Shown one piece after another: positions 16,001-24,575 of a stretch of 43,379 nucleotides of DNA (position 1 is the first letter of the stretch; each line of letters starts with the position of its first letter). The translations under genes were made by a program, and so were the position numbers. This DNA is from Christensenella sp964438705 (lineage in GTDB: Bacteria > Bacillota > Clostridia > Christensenellales > Christensenellaceae): contig CAYTKQ010000025.1 of assembly GCA_964438705.1 (NCBI GenBank), forward strand, positions 1-43,379. The letters are read 5' to 3'. A model generated the notes under the pieces. That model saw nothing but the letters and a program-made list of their open reading frames with translations. It did no database searches and was not told the DNA's origin.

Positions 16001-19000
16001 ATGCCAAAACTCACAGACATTGAAAAGATTCTCGTCATCGGCTCCGGCCCCATCATCATTGGGCAGGCGGCGGAGTTTGACTACAGCGGCACGCAGGCGT
16101 GCAAGGCGCTCAAGGAGGAGGGCTACGAGGTGGTGCTCATCAATTCCAACCCCGCCACCATCATGACGGACCTCGGCATGGCCGACAAGGTCTACATCGA
16201 GCCCATCAACCTTGATACGGTCGTGCGCATTCTGAAAAAGGAAAAACCGCAGGGCATCATCGCCACACTGGGCGGACAGACAGGCCTCAACATGGCGATC
16301 GAGCTCGATCAGTGCGGCATTCTGCCCAAGCTCGGCATCCGTCTTTTGGGCACACAGCTCAATTCCATCAAGCTCGCGGAGGATCGTGAGCTGTTCAAGG
16401 ACCTGATGGTGGAAAACGGACAAAAAACGACGCACTCCACCATCGTCACCACGCTCGAGGAGGCGGAGGCGTTTTCGCATGAATGCCCCTTTCCGCTCAT
16501 TGTGCGCCCTGCCTACACGCTCGGCGGTACGGGCGGCGGCGTTGCGCACAACATGGACGAGCTTCTCGACATCACAGCGCGCGGCCTTAAAATGAGCCTC
16601 ATCCATCAGGTACTGCTCGAACAAAGCGTTGCGGGCTGGAAGGAAATCGAATACGAGGTGATCCGCGACAACGCGGACAACTGCATCATCGTGTGTAACA
16701 TGGAAAACATCGACCCTGTGGGTGTGCACACGGGCGACAGCATCGTCGTCGCGCCCTCGCAAACGCTTACCGACCGCGAATATCAGCTTCTGCGCACCTC
16801 TGCGCTCAAAATCATTCGCGCGCTCGACATCCGCGGCGGGTGCAACATCCAATACGCGCTCGACCCCAATTCCTATGATTATGTGGTGATCGAGGTCAAC
16901 CCGCGCGTGTCTCGCTCGTCCGCGCTTGCCTCAAAGGCGACGGGCTACCCCATCGCGCGCGTGGCTGCAAAGATCGCCGTAGGCTATAATTTGGACGAGA
17001 TCAAAAACAACGTCACGGGCAAAACATACGCGTGCTTCGAGCCGACCCTCGACTATGTGGTCACCAAGGTGCCGCGCTGGCCGTTCGATAAATTTACAGG
17101 CGCGGACAGGCTTCTCGGCACGCAGATGAAGGCCACGGGCGAGGTCATGGCCATCGGGCGCAACATCGAGGAATCGCTTTTAAAGGCCATCGACTGCCTC
17201 GACGTGAAGCTCAACTATAACCTCGGCATGAAAAATATCGACGACTGGACGTTAAATGAGCTGGATGAGTCCCTTAAAAATCCGGACGACGAGCGCATCT
17301 TCGTGCTCTCCAAAGCGCTCGAGCGCGGTTACACGGTGGAAAAGCTGCACGAGATCACCATGATCGACGAGTTTTTCATCAATAAGCTGAAAAACATCGT
17401 GGACCTTTCCAAGCGTTTGCGCAGCTATACCATCGAGGACCTCCCCGAGTGGGTGCTGCGCAAGTGCAAAAAGGTCGGTTTTGGCGACGGATACATCGCG
17501 GACTGCATCGGCGCGCACGAATCACAGATCACCTATATGCGCGGCGCGCTTGGCATCCAGCCCTCCTTCAAAAAGGTGGACACGTGTGCGGGCGAATTTA
17601 AGGCGGTCACGCCGTACTACTATTCCACCTACGACAACGAGGACGAGGTGGAGCGCACCGACAAAAAGAAGGTCATCGTGCTGGGCTCCGGCCCCATTCG
17701 CATCGGTCAGGGCATCGAATTTGACTACTGCTCGGTGCACTCGGTCAACACGCTCAAAGAGCTGGGCTACGAATCCATCATCATCAACTCCAACCCGGAA
17801 ACGGTTTCGACTGACTTCGATACATCCGACAAGCTCTACTTCGAGCCCCTCACAAAGGAATGCGTGCTCGATATCATCAACAAGGAAAAGCCTGAGGGCG
17901 TGATCGTGCAGTTTGGCGGGCAGACGGCGATCAACCTCGCCAAGCCCATCGAGGACACGGGAAAATCCGTGCTGGGTACGTCTGTCAACGACATTGACCG
18001 CGCGGAGGACCGCGATAAATTCCTGCACGTCTTGGAGGAGCTCAACATCCCTCTGCCAAAAGGCGATACGACGTTTTCCTTAGAGCATGCGCTCGAGGCG
18101 GCGGCGGATATCGGCTACCCCGTTCTCGTGCGCCCCTCCTACGTGCTGGGCGGGCGCGCGATGGAGATCGTTTATAACGACGCGGAACTGACGGAATATA
18201 TGACGATGGCGGCGGAGGTGTCGCCGGATAAACCCGTGCTCATCGACAAATATGTGGTGGGCAAGGAAATCGAGCTCGACGCGGTGTGTGATGGCGAGGA
18301 CGTGCTTGTGGTGGGCATCATGGAGCACCTCGAGCGGGCGGGCGTGCACTCGGGTGACAGCTTCGCGGTATACCCCACGCAGACCATTTCCAAAGAGGCC
18401 AAGAAAAAAGTCGCTGACTACGGCATCGCGCTCGGGCGTGCGCTCAACATCAAGGGGCTTTTTAACATCCAGTTCGTCATGGACGAAAAGGACAACGTAT
18501 ATGTTATCGAGGTCAACCCGCGCGCAAGTCGCACGGTGCCTATTCTCTCGAAGGTGACGGGCGTGAAGATGGTCGGCCTTGCCACGCGTATCATGCTGGG
18601 CGAAACGCTCAAGGGCATGGGTTATGAAACGGGCGTATATAAAGAATCTAAGCTCGTCACTGTGAAGGCGCCTGTGTTTTCCTTCCAGAAGCTCGCGACG
18701 GTCGATACCTTCTTAGGGCCGGAAATGAAATCCACGGGCGAGGTGATGGGCACAGATCGCACCTACCTGAAAGCGCTTAAAAAGGCGTTCCTCGCGTCGG
18801 GCAGCAGTCTGCCGGACAAGGAGGGCAAAATCCTCTTAAGCGTCGCTAACCGCGACAAAAAAGAAGCGCTTGGCGTTGCGAAGGTGATGCGCGAATGCGG
18901 CTTCACACTCTGCGCTACACCGGGTACGCATCAGTATTTCAGCGAACACAAATTCGACGTGGAGCTCGTCCCCAATGAGGAGGTCTTGGAGCGCATCAAA

Positions 19001-19195
19001 GCGGGCGATTTCTCTCTCATTTTGAACACGCCCACGCGCGGCAAGCAAAAGACGCGCAGCGGCTTCATGCTGCGGCGTACGGCGGTCGGCTTCAACGTTC
19101 CGTGCATCACCTCCATGGATACGGTCAACTCCATGCTGAAGGTTTTGGAATCGGACGACAAGCTGAGCATCATTCCACTCAACGAATATAAATAA
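16001..19195 (+). CDS. carB: Carbamoyl-phosphate synthase large subunit
   Basis: Makes carbamoyl phosphate from bicarbonate, ATP and ammonia for arginine and pyrimidine synthesis. Its 1,064 residues are full length. It shows the two homologous halves, each starting with a GSGPIIIGQ / GSGPIRIGQG type motif (about residue 12 and 563), each with an ATP-grasp core (RPAYTLGGTGGG in the first, RPSYVLGGRAM in the second), and a C-terminal MGS-like regulatory domain (about 930-1060). AAAGGG lies 10 bases before the ATG. The small glutaminase subunit carA is not adjacent, which is unusual; the following GNAT gene starts 14 bases after the stop. No separate promoter stands out in the short gap after the argD terminator. 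Confidence 0.96.
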   Translation: MPKLTDIEKILVIGSGPIIIGQAAEFDYSGTQACKALKEEGYEVVLINSNPATIMTDLGMADKVYIEPINLDTVVRILKKEKPQGIIATLGGQTGLNMAIELDQCGILPKLGIRLLGTQLNSIKLAEDRELFKDLMVENGQKTTHSTIVTTLEEAEAFSHECPFPLIVRPAYTLGGTGGGVAHNMDELLDITARGLKMSLIHQVLLEQSVAGWKEIEYEVIRDNADNCIIVCNMENIDPVGVHTGDSIVVAPSQTLTDREYQLLRTSALKIIRALDIRGGCNIQYALDPNSYDYVVIEVNPRVSRSSALASKATGYPIARVAAKIAVGYNLDEIKNNVTGKTYACFEPTLDYVVTKVPRWPFDKFTGADRLLGTQMKATGEVMAIGRNIEESLLKAIDCLDVKLNYNLGMKNIDDWTLNELDESLKNPDDERIFVLSKALERGYTVEKLHEITMIDEFFINKLKNIVDLSKRLRSYTIEDLPEWVLRKCKKVGFGDGYIADCIGAHESQITYMRGALGIQPSFKKVDTCAGEFKAVTPYYYSTYDNEDEVERTDKKKVIVLGSGPIRIGQGIEFDYCSVHSVNTLKELGYESIIINSNPETVSTDFDTSDKLYFEPLTKECVLDIINKEKPEGVIVQFGGQTAINLAKPIEDTGKSVLGTSVNDIDRAEDRDKFLHVLEELNIPLPKGDTTFSLEHALEAAADIGYPVLVRPSYVLGGRAMEIVYNDAELTEYMTMAAEVSPDKPVLIDKYVVGKEIELDAVCDGEDVLVVGIMEHLERAGVHSGDSFAVYPTQTISKEAKKKVADYGIALGRALNIKGLFNIQFVMDEKDNVYVIEVNPRASRTVPILSKVTGVKMVGLATRIMLGETLKGMGYETGVYKESKLVTVKAPVFSFQKLATVDTFLGPEMKSTGEVMGTDRTYLKALKKAFLASGSSLPDKEGKILLSVANRDKKEALGVAKVMRECGFTLCATPGTHQYFSEHKFDVELVPNEEVLERIKAGDFSLILNTPTRGKQKTRSGFMLRRTAVGFNVPCITSMDTVNSMLKVLESDDKLSIIPLNEYK

Positions 19196-19209
19196 GGAGG
19201 ATACGTCAT

Positions 19210-19737
19210 ATGATGGACCAAATCCTTCTTGTGAAGGCAACGGAGCAGGACGGACCCGAAGTGCTTGAGATCACCAAACGCGCGTTCGACCTCTATGCCA
19301 AGGAGATCCGCAAGCGCGAGAGCGTCGCGGCGCTCTATGAGACGCTTGACGATGTGCTTGCGGACATTCGAAACAAAAACGTGTATGTTGCCCGCATCGA
19401 CGGTGAAATGGTGGGAAGTGTGCGCTTTGAGATTTTAACGGAGGGCATCGCTTATTTAAGCCGCTTTTCCGTCGACCCTGAGGCGCAGAATTTAGGGCTG
19501 GGCGGTTTGCTTCTCGAAAAGGTGCGCATCGAATGCCTTTCGATGGGCATACGTGCCATCACGCTGCACACCGCGTCCAAAATGCGCTCCACCGTCGCGT
19601 TTTATTTGAAAAACGGCTACTATATCCACTCCATCTCACGGGACAGCGATTACATTCGCGCGCTGATGGTCAACGAAATTTTGGAGATGGACGAAATGTT
19701 TGATTACGAAAGCGTATGCGCCAAGGCGAAGCATTGA
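19210..19737 (+). CDS. GNAT family N-acetyltransferase
   Basis: A 175-residue acetyl-CoA-dependent acetyltransferase. The GNAT fold is indicated by the beta-strand region MVGSVRFEIL, the motif A pattern RFSVDPEAQNLGLGGLLLEKV that binds acetyl-CoA, and the later AFYLKNGYYIHS motif B region. AAGGAGG lies 9 bases before ATG 19210 and the gene follows carB by 14 bases, so it is probably co-transcribed. In a cluster that lacks argJ it is tempting to propose an N-acetylglutamate synthase role, but the motifs are generic and no specific similarity to ArgA can be seen. The substrate is unknown. Confidence 0.88.
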   Translation: MMDQILLVKATEQDGPEVLEITKRAFDLYAKEIRKRESVAALYETLDDVLADIRNKNVYVARIDGEMVGSVRFEILTEGIAYLSRFSVDPEAQNLGLGGLLLEKVRIECLSMGIRAITLHTASKMRSTVAFYLKNGYYIHSISRDSDYIRALMVNEILEMDEMFDYESVCAKAKH

Positions 19738-19812
19738 CCTTGGAAATACATATTTTACGTTTGTTTGGCCAATTTAGGTTTATTCTAATAAAAAAAACAG
19801 GAGGGCTCAACT

Positions 19813-20082
19813 ATGATCTCATTATTAATCGGTCTTGCGGCACTCATCTGCAACATTCTTGCATGGATTCCGTCGCTGAATCTCAGCTATCTTTCCTTTA
19901 TTGGTTTTGTTTTGGCCATCGTTGCGGTTGCGACGGGCGGCAAAATCATTAAAGCCGACCCAAAGGATAAAAACGCCCGTGCCGGAAAGGCAATCGGTAC
20001 GGTGTGTATCGTTCTTGCGCTGCTCGGCGTGCTTTTCTGGGTGATTCTGCTGCCGCTTGGCTGCATTTCCTTACTGTCCTAA
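19813..20082 (+). CDS. Small membrane protein, DUF4190-like
   Basis: An 89-residue protein with three hydrophobic stretches (about 3-20, 22-42 and 60-85). Between the second and third sits a polar segment GGKIIKADPKDKNARAGKAIGTVC; the small-residue GKAIGT pattern before the last membrane segment is typical of DUF4190-type small membrane proteins. GGAGGG lies 8 bases before the ATG, so the gene is likely real. It stands between the GNAT gene and an aldose-1-epimerase-like gene with no obvious functional link. Function unknown. Confidence 0.75.
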   Translation: MISLLIGLAALICNILAWIPSLNLSYLSFIGFVLAIVAVATGGKIIKADPKDKNARAGKAIGTVCIVLALLGVLFWVILLPLGCISLLS

Positions 20083-20110
20083 ATACGGAGCGATAAAGGA
20101 GAACTTTCAG

Positions 20111-20986
20111 ATGATTTATACCATTGAAAACGATTTGATCCGCGTGCAGATTTCAGATGTCGGTGCGGAACTGCAATCCATCGTCCTGAAAAAAGACGGC
20201 ACGGAGTATCTCTGGCAGGGCGACGCGACCTATTGGAGCGGACGCGCCTACAACCTGTTCCCCATCTGCGGACGGCTGACAGAGGGCAAATACACCTATC
20301 AGGGAAAAACATACGAAATGAACCTGCACGGCTTTGCGCGAAAGAGCGTGTTTGTGGCAGAAGACGAGCGGCCCGATTCCATCACGTTCCATTTGAAGGC
20401 AGACGATGTTTCCCTCGCGCAATATCCGTTCCAGTTTGATTTGAAGCTGTGTTATGCGCTCGACGGTGCAAGTGTGAAAACGACTTTCGACGCGAAGAAC
20501 GAAGGCGGTGAACCGATGATCTTCGCGGTGGGCGGTCATCCCGGCTTCAACGTTCCCATGGGCGACGGCATTCCCTTCGCGGATCATTATCTGGAGTTTG
20601 ACTGCGCCGAGCCCGCACGTGCCATCGTCATGAGCCCCACCTGCTATACCACGCGCGAAACGGAGGCTTTTCCGTTAAAAGACGGCAAAACCCTCGCTCT
20701 GCGGCACGATCTTTTCGACAACGACGCGATCGTGCTGCAGGATATGTGCAAGTCTGTCACACTCAAATCATCCGGCGAAAAGTTTGTGCGGGTCGAATAT
20801 CCTGACATGAACTATCTTGGCTTGTGGCACGCGCCCAAAACCGAAGCGCCCTATTTGTGCATCGAGCCGTGGACAAGCGTTCCCGCCTACGACGGTGAGG
20901 TGGACGACCTCGCGACCAAACGTGACATGCTCTCCCTCGATCCGGGAGTTTCTTATACCAACACCTACACGATCACCATCGGTTGA
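20111..20986 (+). CDS. Aldose 1-epimerase family protein (LacX/Slr1438-like)
   Basis: A 291-residue member of the galactose mutarotase superfamily, expected to interconvert alpha and beta anomers of a sugar or sugar phosphate. The N-terminal IENDLIRVQISDVGAELQS and the YLWQGDATYWSGRAYNLFP region resemble the LacX / Slr1438-like branch. Candidate catalytic histidines are in LHGFARKS and GGHPGFNVP, with a late ...YLCIEPWTS... segment that usually holds the glutamate. AGGAG lies 10 bases upstream of ATG 20111. It ends just before a strong terminator. The sugar is not predictable from sequence. Confidence 0.88.
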   Translation: MIYTIENDLIRVQISDVGAELQSIVLKKDGTEYLWQGDATYWSGRAYNLFPICGRLTEGKYTYQGKTYEMNLHGFARKSVFVAEDERPDSITFHLKADDVSLAQYPFQFDLKLCYALDGASVKTTFDAKNEGGEPMIFAVGGHPGFNVPMGDGIPFADHYLEFDCAEPARAIVMSPTCYTTRETEAFPLKDGKTLALRHDLFDNDAIVLQDMCKSVTLKSSGEKFVRVEYPDMNYLGLWHAPKTEAPYLCIEPWTSVPAYDGEVDDLATKRDMLSLDPGVSYTNTYTITIG

Positions 20987-21000
20987 ATCAAAACATACGG

Positions 21001-21028
21001 GCCGCGCATTCATCTGCGCGGCTTTTTT
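21001..21028 (+). terminator. Terminator after the epimerase gene
   Basis: GCCGCGC (21001-21007) and GCGCGGC (21016-21022) form a perfect 7-bp GC stem with an 8-base loop, followed directly by six T residues. Confidence 0.92.
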
Positions 21029-21072
21029 CATTGCTTTAAGATAACTTTTTATCGTTTTTCAATAAATTTTTA

Positions 21073-21101
21073 TTGACATAGATAAAGACACGATGTATAC
21101 T
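21073..21101 (+). promoter_or_regulatory. Strong promoter of the DUF2975-HTH pair
   Basis: A perfect TTGACA (21073-21078) and TATACT (21096-21101) are spaced by exactly 17 bases, 35 bases before the DUF2975 start. Confidence 0.88.
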
Positions 21102-21136
21102 TGCCATGATAACGCATGATGAAATCGGAGGCTTTT

Positions 21137-21571
21137 ATGAAAAGAGGGCAACGTGTCGCAAAGATATTGAATATTGTGATCATTATTTGCATGGCATCGA
21201 TCATTGCATTGTTTACGACCACGCCATTTTTGGCAACTTACGTGTTTCGTTCTTACGTGGCGCAAAATCTTGTGTTCTGCTATACGGCGGGGGCTCTTTC
21301 TTTTTGGTTTTTATACGAGCTGCGCAAGCTGATTGTAAGTGTGCGCGACGAAAATCCCTTCATCAAGCGCAACGTCAAGATTTTAAAGCGCCTGTCCCTC
21401 GCGCTTTTCTTGCTGCTTGCCGACTTCATCTTCATCACCTGCTTTGTGCCTTCCGCTTCCAAGCTGCTGTGCATCGCGCTTCTGCTTTTGGGAACGCTGT
21501 GCGCACAGGTTCTCGCCCATCTCATCGAGCGCGCGGCGGAATACCGCGAAGAACTCGATTTGACGGTTTGA
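21137..21571 (+). CDS. DUF2975 membrane protein
   Basis: A 144-residue membrane protein with four predicted membrane segments (about 10-32, 48-68, 90-110 and 115-135). The cytoplasmic middle segment with VRDENPFIKRNVKILKRLS is the hallmark of DUF2975, where the family has a DNPFTxxN-like pattern. CGGAGG lies 6 bases before ATG 21137. It is followed 8 bases later by a small HTH regulator, the well-known DUF2975/YozG-type pairing in Bacillota. The pair behaves as a membrane protein plus cognate regulator; the role is not established. Confidence 0.88.
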   Translation: MKRGQRVAKILNIVIIICMASIIALFTTTPFLATYVFRSYVAQNLVFCYTAGALSFWFLYELRKLIVSVRDENPFIKRNVKILKRLSLALFLLLADFIFITCFVPSASKLLCIALLLLGTLCAQVLAHLIERAAEYREELDLTV

Positions 21572-21579
21572 GGTGAAAT

Positions 21580-21795
21580 ATGGCGATCCTTGTGAATTTA
21601 GACGTGATGATGGCGAAGCGGAAGATGAGCCTCAATGAGCTTTCCGCCAAGGTGGACGTTTCCCTCGCGAACCTGTCCATCCTGAAAAACAACAAATGCA
21701 AGGCGGTGCGGTTTTCCACGCTGAGCGCGCTGTGCAAGGCGCTCGAATGTCAGCCCTCCGACCTTTTGGAATACATGCCCGACAAGGAACCCTGA
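21580..21795 (+). CDS. Small Cro/C1-type HTH transcriptional regulator (YozG-like)
   Basis: A 71-residue protein that is almost entirely one helix-turn-helix domain: MSLNELSAKVDVSLANLSILK followed by FSTLSALCKALECQPSDLL, the usual XRE/Cro pattern of the YozG (HTH_26) group. It is translationally close to the DUF2975 gene (8 bases) and shares its promoter. Such proteins usually bind their own promoter region; autoregulation here is inference. It is the last gene before the second GC-rich repeat. Confidence 0.9.
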   Translation: MAILVNLDVMMAKRKMSLNELSAKVDVSLANLSILKNNKCKAVRFSTLSALCKALECQPSDLLEYMPDKEP

Positions 21796-21850
21796 TCTTT
21801 TTTAAAATTGCACGCTCTTATTTTTCCGGCCCGTTTCGGCCCGGCTGGCT

Positions 21851-22200
21851 TGTTATGTGATTTTGACCAAGCGAAAGCCTAGTTGCAAGCGCCGACCTCC
21901 CGGGGGCGCGGCGTTAGTTTTGCAAAAGCAAGGCCAAAGCATCAGCGCCGCCGCTCCGTGTTCCGGGCGCGTCAGCAAGAAGTACAAGGACTAGCGCCCT
22001 GCACAAGGCCCCGTCCGTCGGCATCTTGCAACAGGCTACGCACCCCGGCACATCAGGGTCGGTGACGGTTATGCGCCGTCTGTTCGCCGCGCGTCGGTTG
22101 GGTGTTTGCGTCCCGCGCGCTTTAACACCGCGCAGCGGGGTTGGGTTAGCGGGATGCAAATTCCCGACTGGCGTGCAGATGTATAGCGGCCCCGCCGATC
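21851..22200 (+). repeat. GC-rich interspersed repeat, copy B with an internal insertion
   Basis: Second copy of the element at 14496-14708. The left part (21851-21893) matches the left end of copy A, then about 120 bases with no counterpart in copy A follow (about 21894-22015), then the match resumes at 22016 and is identical from 22066 to 22183. The extra DNA splits the two arms of the long hairpin, AGCCTAGTTGCAAG and CTTGCAACAGGCT, which could still pair around a much longer loop. Nothing gene-like was found in the whole 21796-22238 gap. The copy ends about 30 bases before the ribosome binding site of the next gene. Confidence 0.82.
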
Positions 22201-22238
22201 TGCTGTTCAACATCACATACCCAAAACGGAGGTTTTTT

Positions 22239-23849
22239 ATGAATATTCAAACCGATCAACACGTCCAGAATCCCTCACGTCTCGCGCTTGTGTGCGCACT
22301 GCTTGCAGCTTTATACTGCGTACTGCTCTACGACAACGTGTTCAAGCTCATTCCGCTCGGCATAAATGTGCCGCTCTACCTCGCTGCCTTTTACGCAATG
22401 CTTGGGGTTATCTTTCAAAAAACACTGCTTGCGGGGCTGAAGCGCACCGTGCTGCACCTTGCGTTCATCGCGGCGCTGTGCTGCACCTTTGTGCTGACGA
22501 ACAACCCGCTTCTGCTGACGCTCAACGCCATCCTCATCATTCTGCTCGTCGGGGAACAGACGCTGCTGTGTATGGACAAGACCTCCGCAGCGCCTTACTC
22601 TCTGCGCATGATCGGTGACAGCCTTTATTTGTGGTTTGCGATGCCCATAGGCGGCGTGCGCGGCGCGTTTGCACAATATAAGGGATCAAAAAATCGTTTT
22701 ACCGGCATACTGATCGGCGTGGCAATCACGATCCCCGTCTTGTTCGCCGTCATTCCTCTTTTGATGTCAGGCGACGCGGTGTTCAATCAGATATTCAGTG
22801 AGCTGTTCGGCGTGGTGCAATGGGGCGACGTGGTGGGCAACATCCTGATGGCTCTGCTCCTGTTCACGCTGTTTTCCGGCCTGCTCTGGTCGCTGCTCCT
22901 GCGACAAAAAACTGCATCCATACTGCCCGCCGTACCCAGGCAGGAACGCCGGACGTTCAACTCCACCGCTTCGTTCATGCTGCTCATCGCCCTTGGCGTG
23001 GTGCTCATCGCATTTTGCGCGGTACAGTTCATGTATCTGTTCTCCGGGCGCGTACCGGATGGCATGTCCTATGCGGATTACGCGCGCAGCGGTTTCTGGC
23101 AGCTTCTTGCGGTGGCGGTCATCGTTATCGCCCTTGTGTTCCTCCTGCTTCGTTTCAGCGCGCCCTGCGCCCATTCAGTCCGCAATATGAAGCGTGTTCT
23201 GATGACGCTTGTTCTCCTGTGCACGGTCGTTCTCCTCATCTCATCCTTTTCGCGCATGACGCTTTACGAGCAGAGCTATGGTTTCTCACGGCTTCGCCTG
23301 TTCACCCAGTTCTTTATGGTCGCGTTGTTCCTCTTTCTCATCATCAGCATCGCGCGACTGTGGCTTGTACGCATCGATCTCAAAAAATGCGCATGCCTGT
23401 GCTTCCTTGGCTGCTATACCGTGCTCGCGCTGTTCAACATTGACGCGTTCATCGCGCGGGAAAATGTAAAAAATCAAGGAGTGGGCGCGGATACCGCTTA
23501 TCTTTCCACCCTTGGTCCCGACGCGCTGCCCTATTATATCGGCCTGCTCGATCCGGCGTGTTTTGAGACAGCGGTTGAGGAAATTCCTGATCGGGAGGAC
23601 GCTTATGATATTGCGAAGGATAAAGCGTTCAGCTTTATTGACGACACACACATCCTCGTCTACAAAGATGAAAATTTCATTGCGCAGGCCTACAATCTGC
23701 ACCGCATCATGCGCGATTTAAGGGTGTCCGATGATTGGCGCTATATCAACGCCGGACGCAGCGCCGCGCGCGAAGCACTCGCAAACCAAACGGCGCTCAT
23801 CGAAAATATCAACAAAATAAGGGACGCGTTTGCGTCCCCAAGAAAATAA
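22239..23849 (+). CDS. DUF4153/DUF4173-like polytopic membrane protein
   Basis: A 536-residue membrane protein with about twelve hydrophobic segments over the first 430 residues and a soluble C-terminal part (about 430-536). The family-typical region is VQFMYLFSGRVPDGMSYADYARSGFWQLLAV, in which the YLFSG and MSYADYARSGF pieces recur in DUF4153/DUF4173 proteins, followed by LYEQSYGFSRLRLF. GGAGG lies 6-10 bases before ATG 22239. The frame is open upstream through the repeat element, but that stretch is repeat sequence and not part of the protein. It converges with the gene on the other strand at 23857. Function unknown. Confidence 0.85.
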   Translation: MNIQTDQHVQNPSRLALVCALLAALYCVLLYDNVFKLIPLGINVPLYLAAFYAMLGVIFQKTLLAGLKRTVLHLAFIAALCCTFVLTNNPLLLTLNAILIILLVGEQTLLCMDKTSAAPYSLRMIGDSLYLWFAMPIGGVRGAFAQYKGSKNRFTGILIGVAITIPVLFAVIPLLMSGDAVFNQIFSELFGVVQWGDVVGNILMALLLFTLFSGLLWSLLLRQKTASILPAVPRQERRTFNSTASFMLLIALGVVLIAFCAVQFMYLFSGRVPDGMSYADYARSGFWQLLAVAVIVIALVFLLLRFSAPCAHSVRNMKRVLMTLVLLCTVVLLISSFSRMTLYEQSYGFSRLRLFTQFFMVALFLFLIISIARLWLVRIDLKKCACLCFLGCYTVLALFNIDAFIARENVKNQGVGADTAYLSTLGPDALPYYIGLLDPACFETAVEEIPDREDAYDIAKDKAFSFIDDTHILVYKDENFIAQAYNLHRIMRDLRVSDDWRYINAGRSAAREALANQTALIENINKIRDAFASPRK

Positions 23850-23856
23850 CCGAACG

Positions 23857-24507
23857 TTAGCTGAAAAGCCCTATGAACAAAATCCACAGATACATGCACG
23901 TCTTAGGAAGCATCAGCATTCCAAGCATGGGATACTTGCGCGACCCAAGCACCACGGGGATATAAAACGCGTAGCTCAGCGCAATCGCGACCCACATGCT
24001 GCCAAACGGTGAAGCGGAGGCATTCAGCAGGAACAGCAGCAGCACCAGAATACCCAACAGCAAAAAGGGCACGTTACGGATGATGTTCCAGCGCTGCGGG
24101 CCGTCGTCCGTTTTCCATCTGTTCTGCGGAAACAGGCACAGCGCAATGCGCACGACTGCAAGCCCATACACCACCCACGTCCACGAAACGATTTGCGCGC
24201 CGGAGAACAGCATCAGGCCGATGTTCCACAGCAGCACGTAAAAAATCGTCATGGTGATGGACGTAACGAGCTTGCCCACGCCAAGCTGTGCAGTAAAGCG
24301 CCCCCTGTCGTTTGAAAGCCCCGCGCGCATACGCGGCACGAGATGAAACGCGTCGCCGCCCACAAGCACCAGCGCCATGATCCCGTATAGCTGTTTCCAC
24401 GCGCTGCCGCCCGTCATCAGCAGATATATCCCGATCGCCGCGCCGATGCAAAGATATGCTCCTTCAAAGATCGCTTCGCCCCGCGCGGGGCCTCTTTTTG
24501 CTTCCAT
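23857..24507 (-). CDS. Polytopic membrane protein of unknown function
   Basis: A 216-residue integral membrane protein with about six to seven hydrophobic segments. The N-terminus is basic and polar (MEAKRGPARGEAIFEG) and the first loop has GGDAFHLVPRMRAGLSND. I do not recognise a named family with confidence. GGGAGG lies 8 bases before ATG 24507, so that start is preferred to an upstream ATG. It lies 68 bases downstream of the catalase gene with a hairpin in between, and faces the DUF4153-like gene with only 7 bases between the stop codons. Confidence 0.8.
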   Translation of the reverse strand: MEAKRGPARGEAIFEGAYLCIGAAIGIYLLMTGGSAWKQLYGIMALVLVGGDAFHLVPRMRAGLSNDRGRFTAQLGVGKLVTSITMTIFYVLLWNIGLMLFSGAQIVSWTWVVYGLAVVRIALCLFPQNRWKTDDGPQRWNIIRNVPFLLLGILVLLLFLLNASASPFGSMWVAIALSYAFYIPVVLGSRKYPMLGMLMLPKTCMYLWILFIGLFS

Positions 24508-24536
24508 CGATATTTCCTCCCGCAATCAAGCAAACA

Positions 24537-24557
24537 GGGAGGCCATAGCAGCCTCCC
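24537..24557 (-). terminator. Possible terminator after the catalase gene
   Basis: GGGAGGC and GCCTCCC form a perfect 7-bp stem in the gap after the catalase stop. On the minus strand only TGTTTG follows, so termination may be partial. Confidence 0.45.
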
Positions 24558-24575
24558 CGCCTCTGATTCCCTATG

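Noticed and set aside
19210..19737. Naming the GNAT gene argA or argJ
   Set aside because: Only generic acetyl-CoA-binding motifs are visible. Location beside arginine genes is not enough for that name.
21851..22200. Repeat copy B as an insertion sequence or group II intron fragment
   Set aside because: No transposase or reverse transcriptase frame, no clear terminal inverted repeats or target duplication, and no domain V-like hairpin were found.
22026..22238. N-terminal extension of the DUF4153-like protein through repeat copy B
   Set aside because: The frame is open by chance. The real start at 22239 has GGAGG at the right distance and begins the hydrophobic protein.
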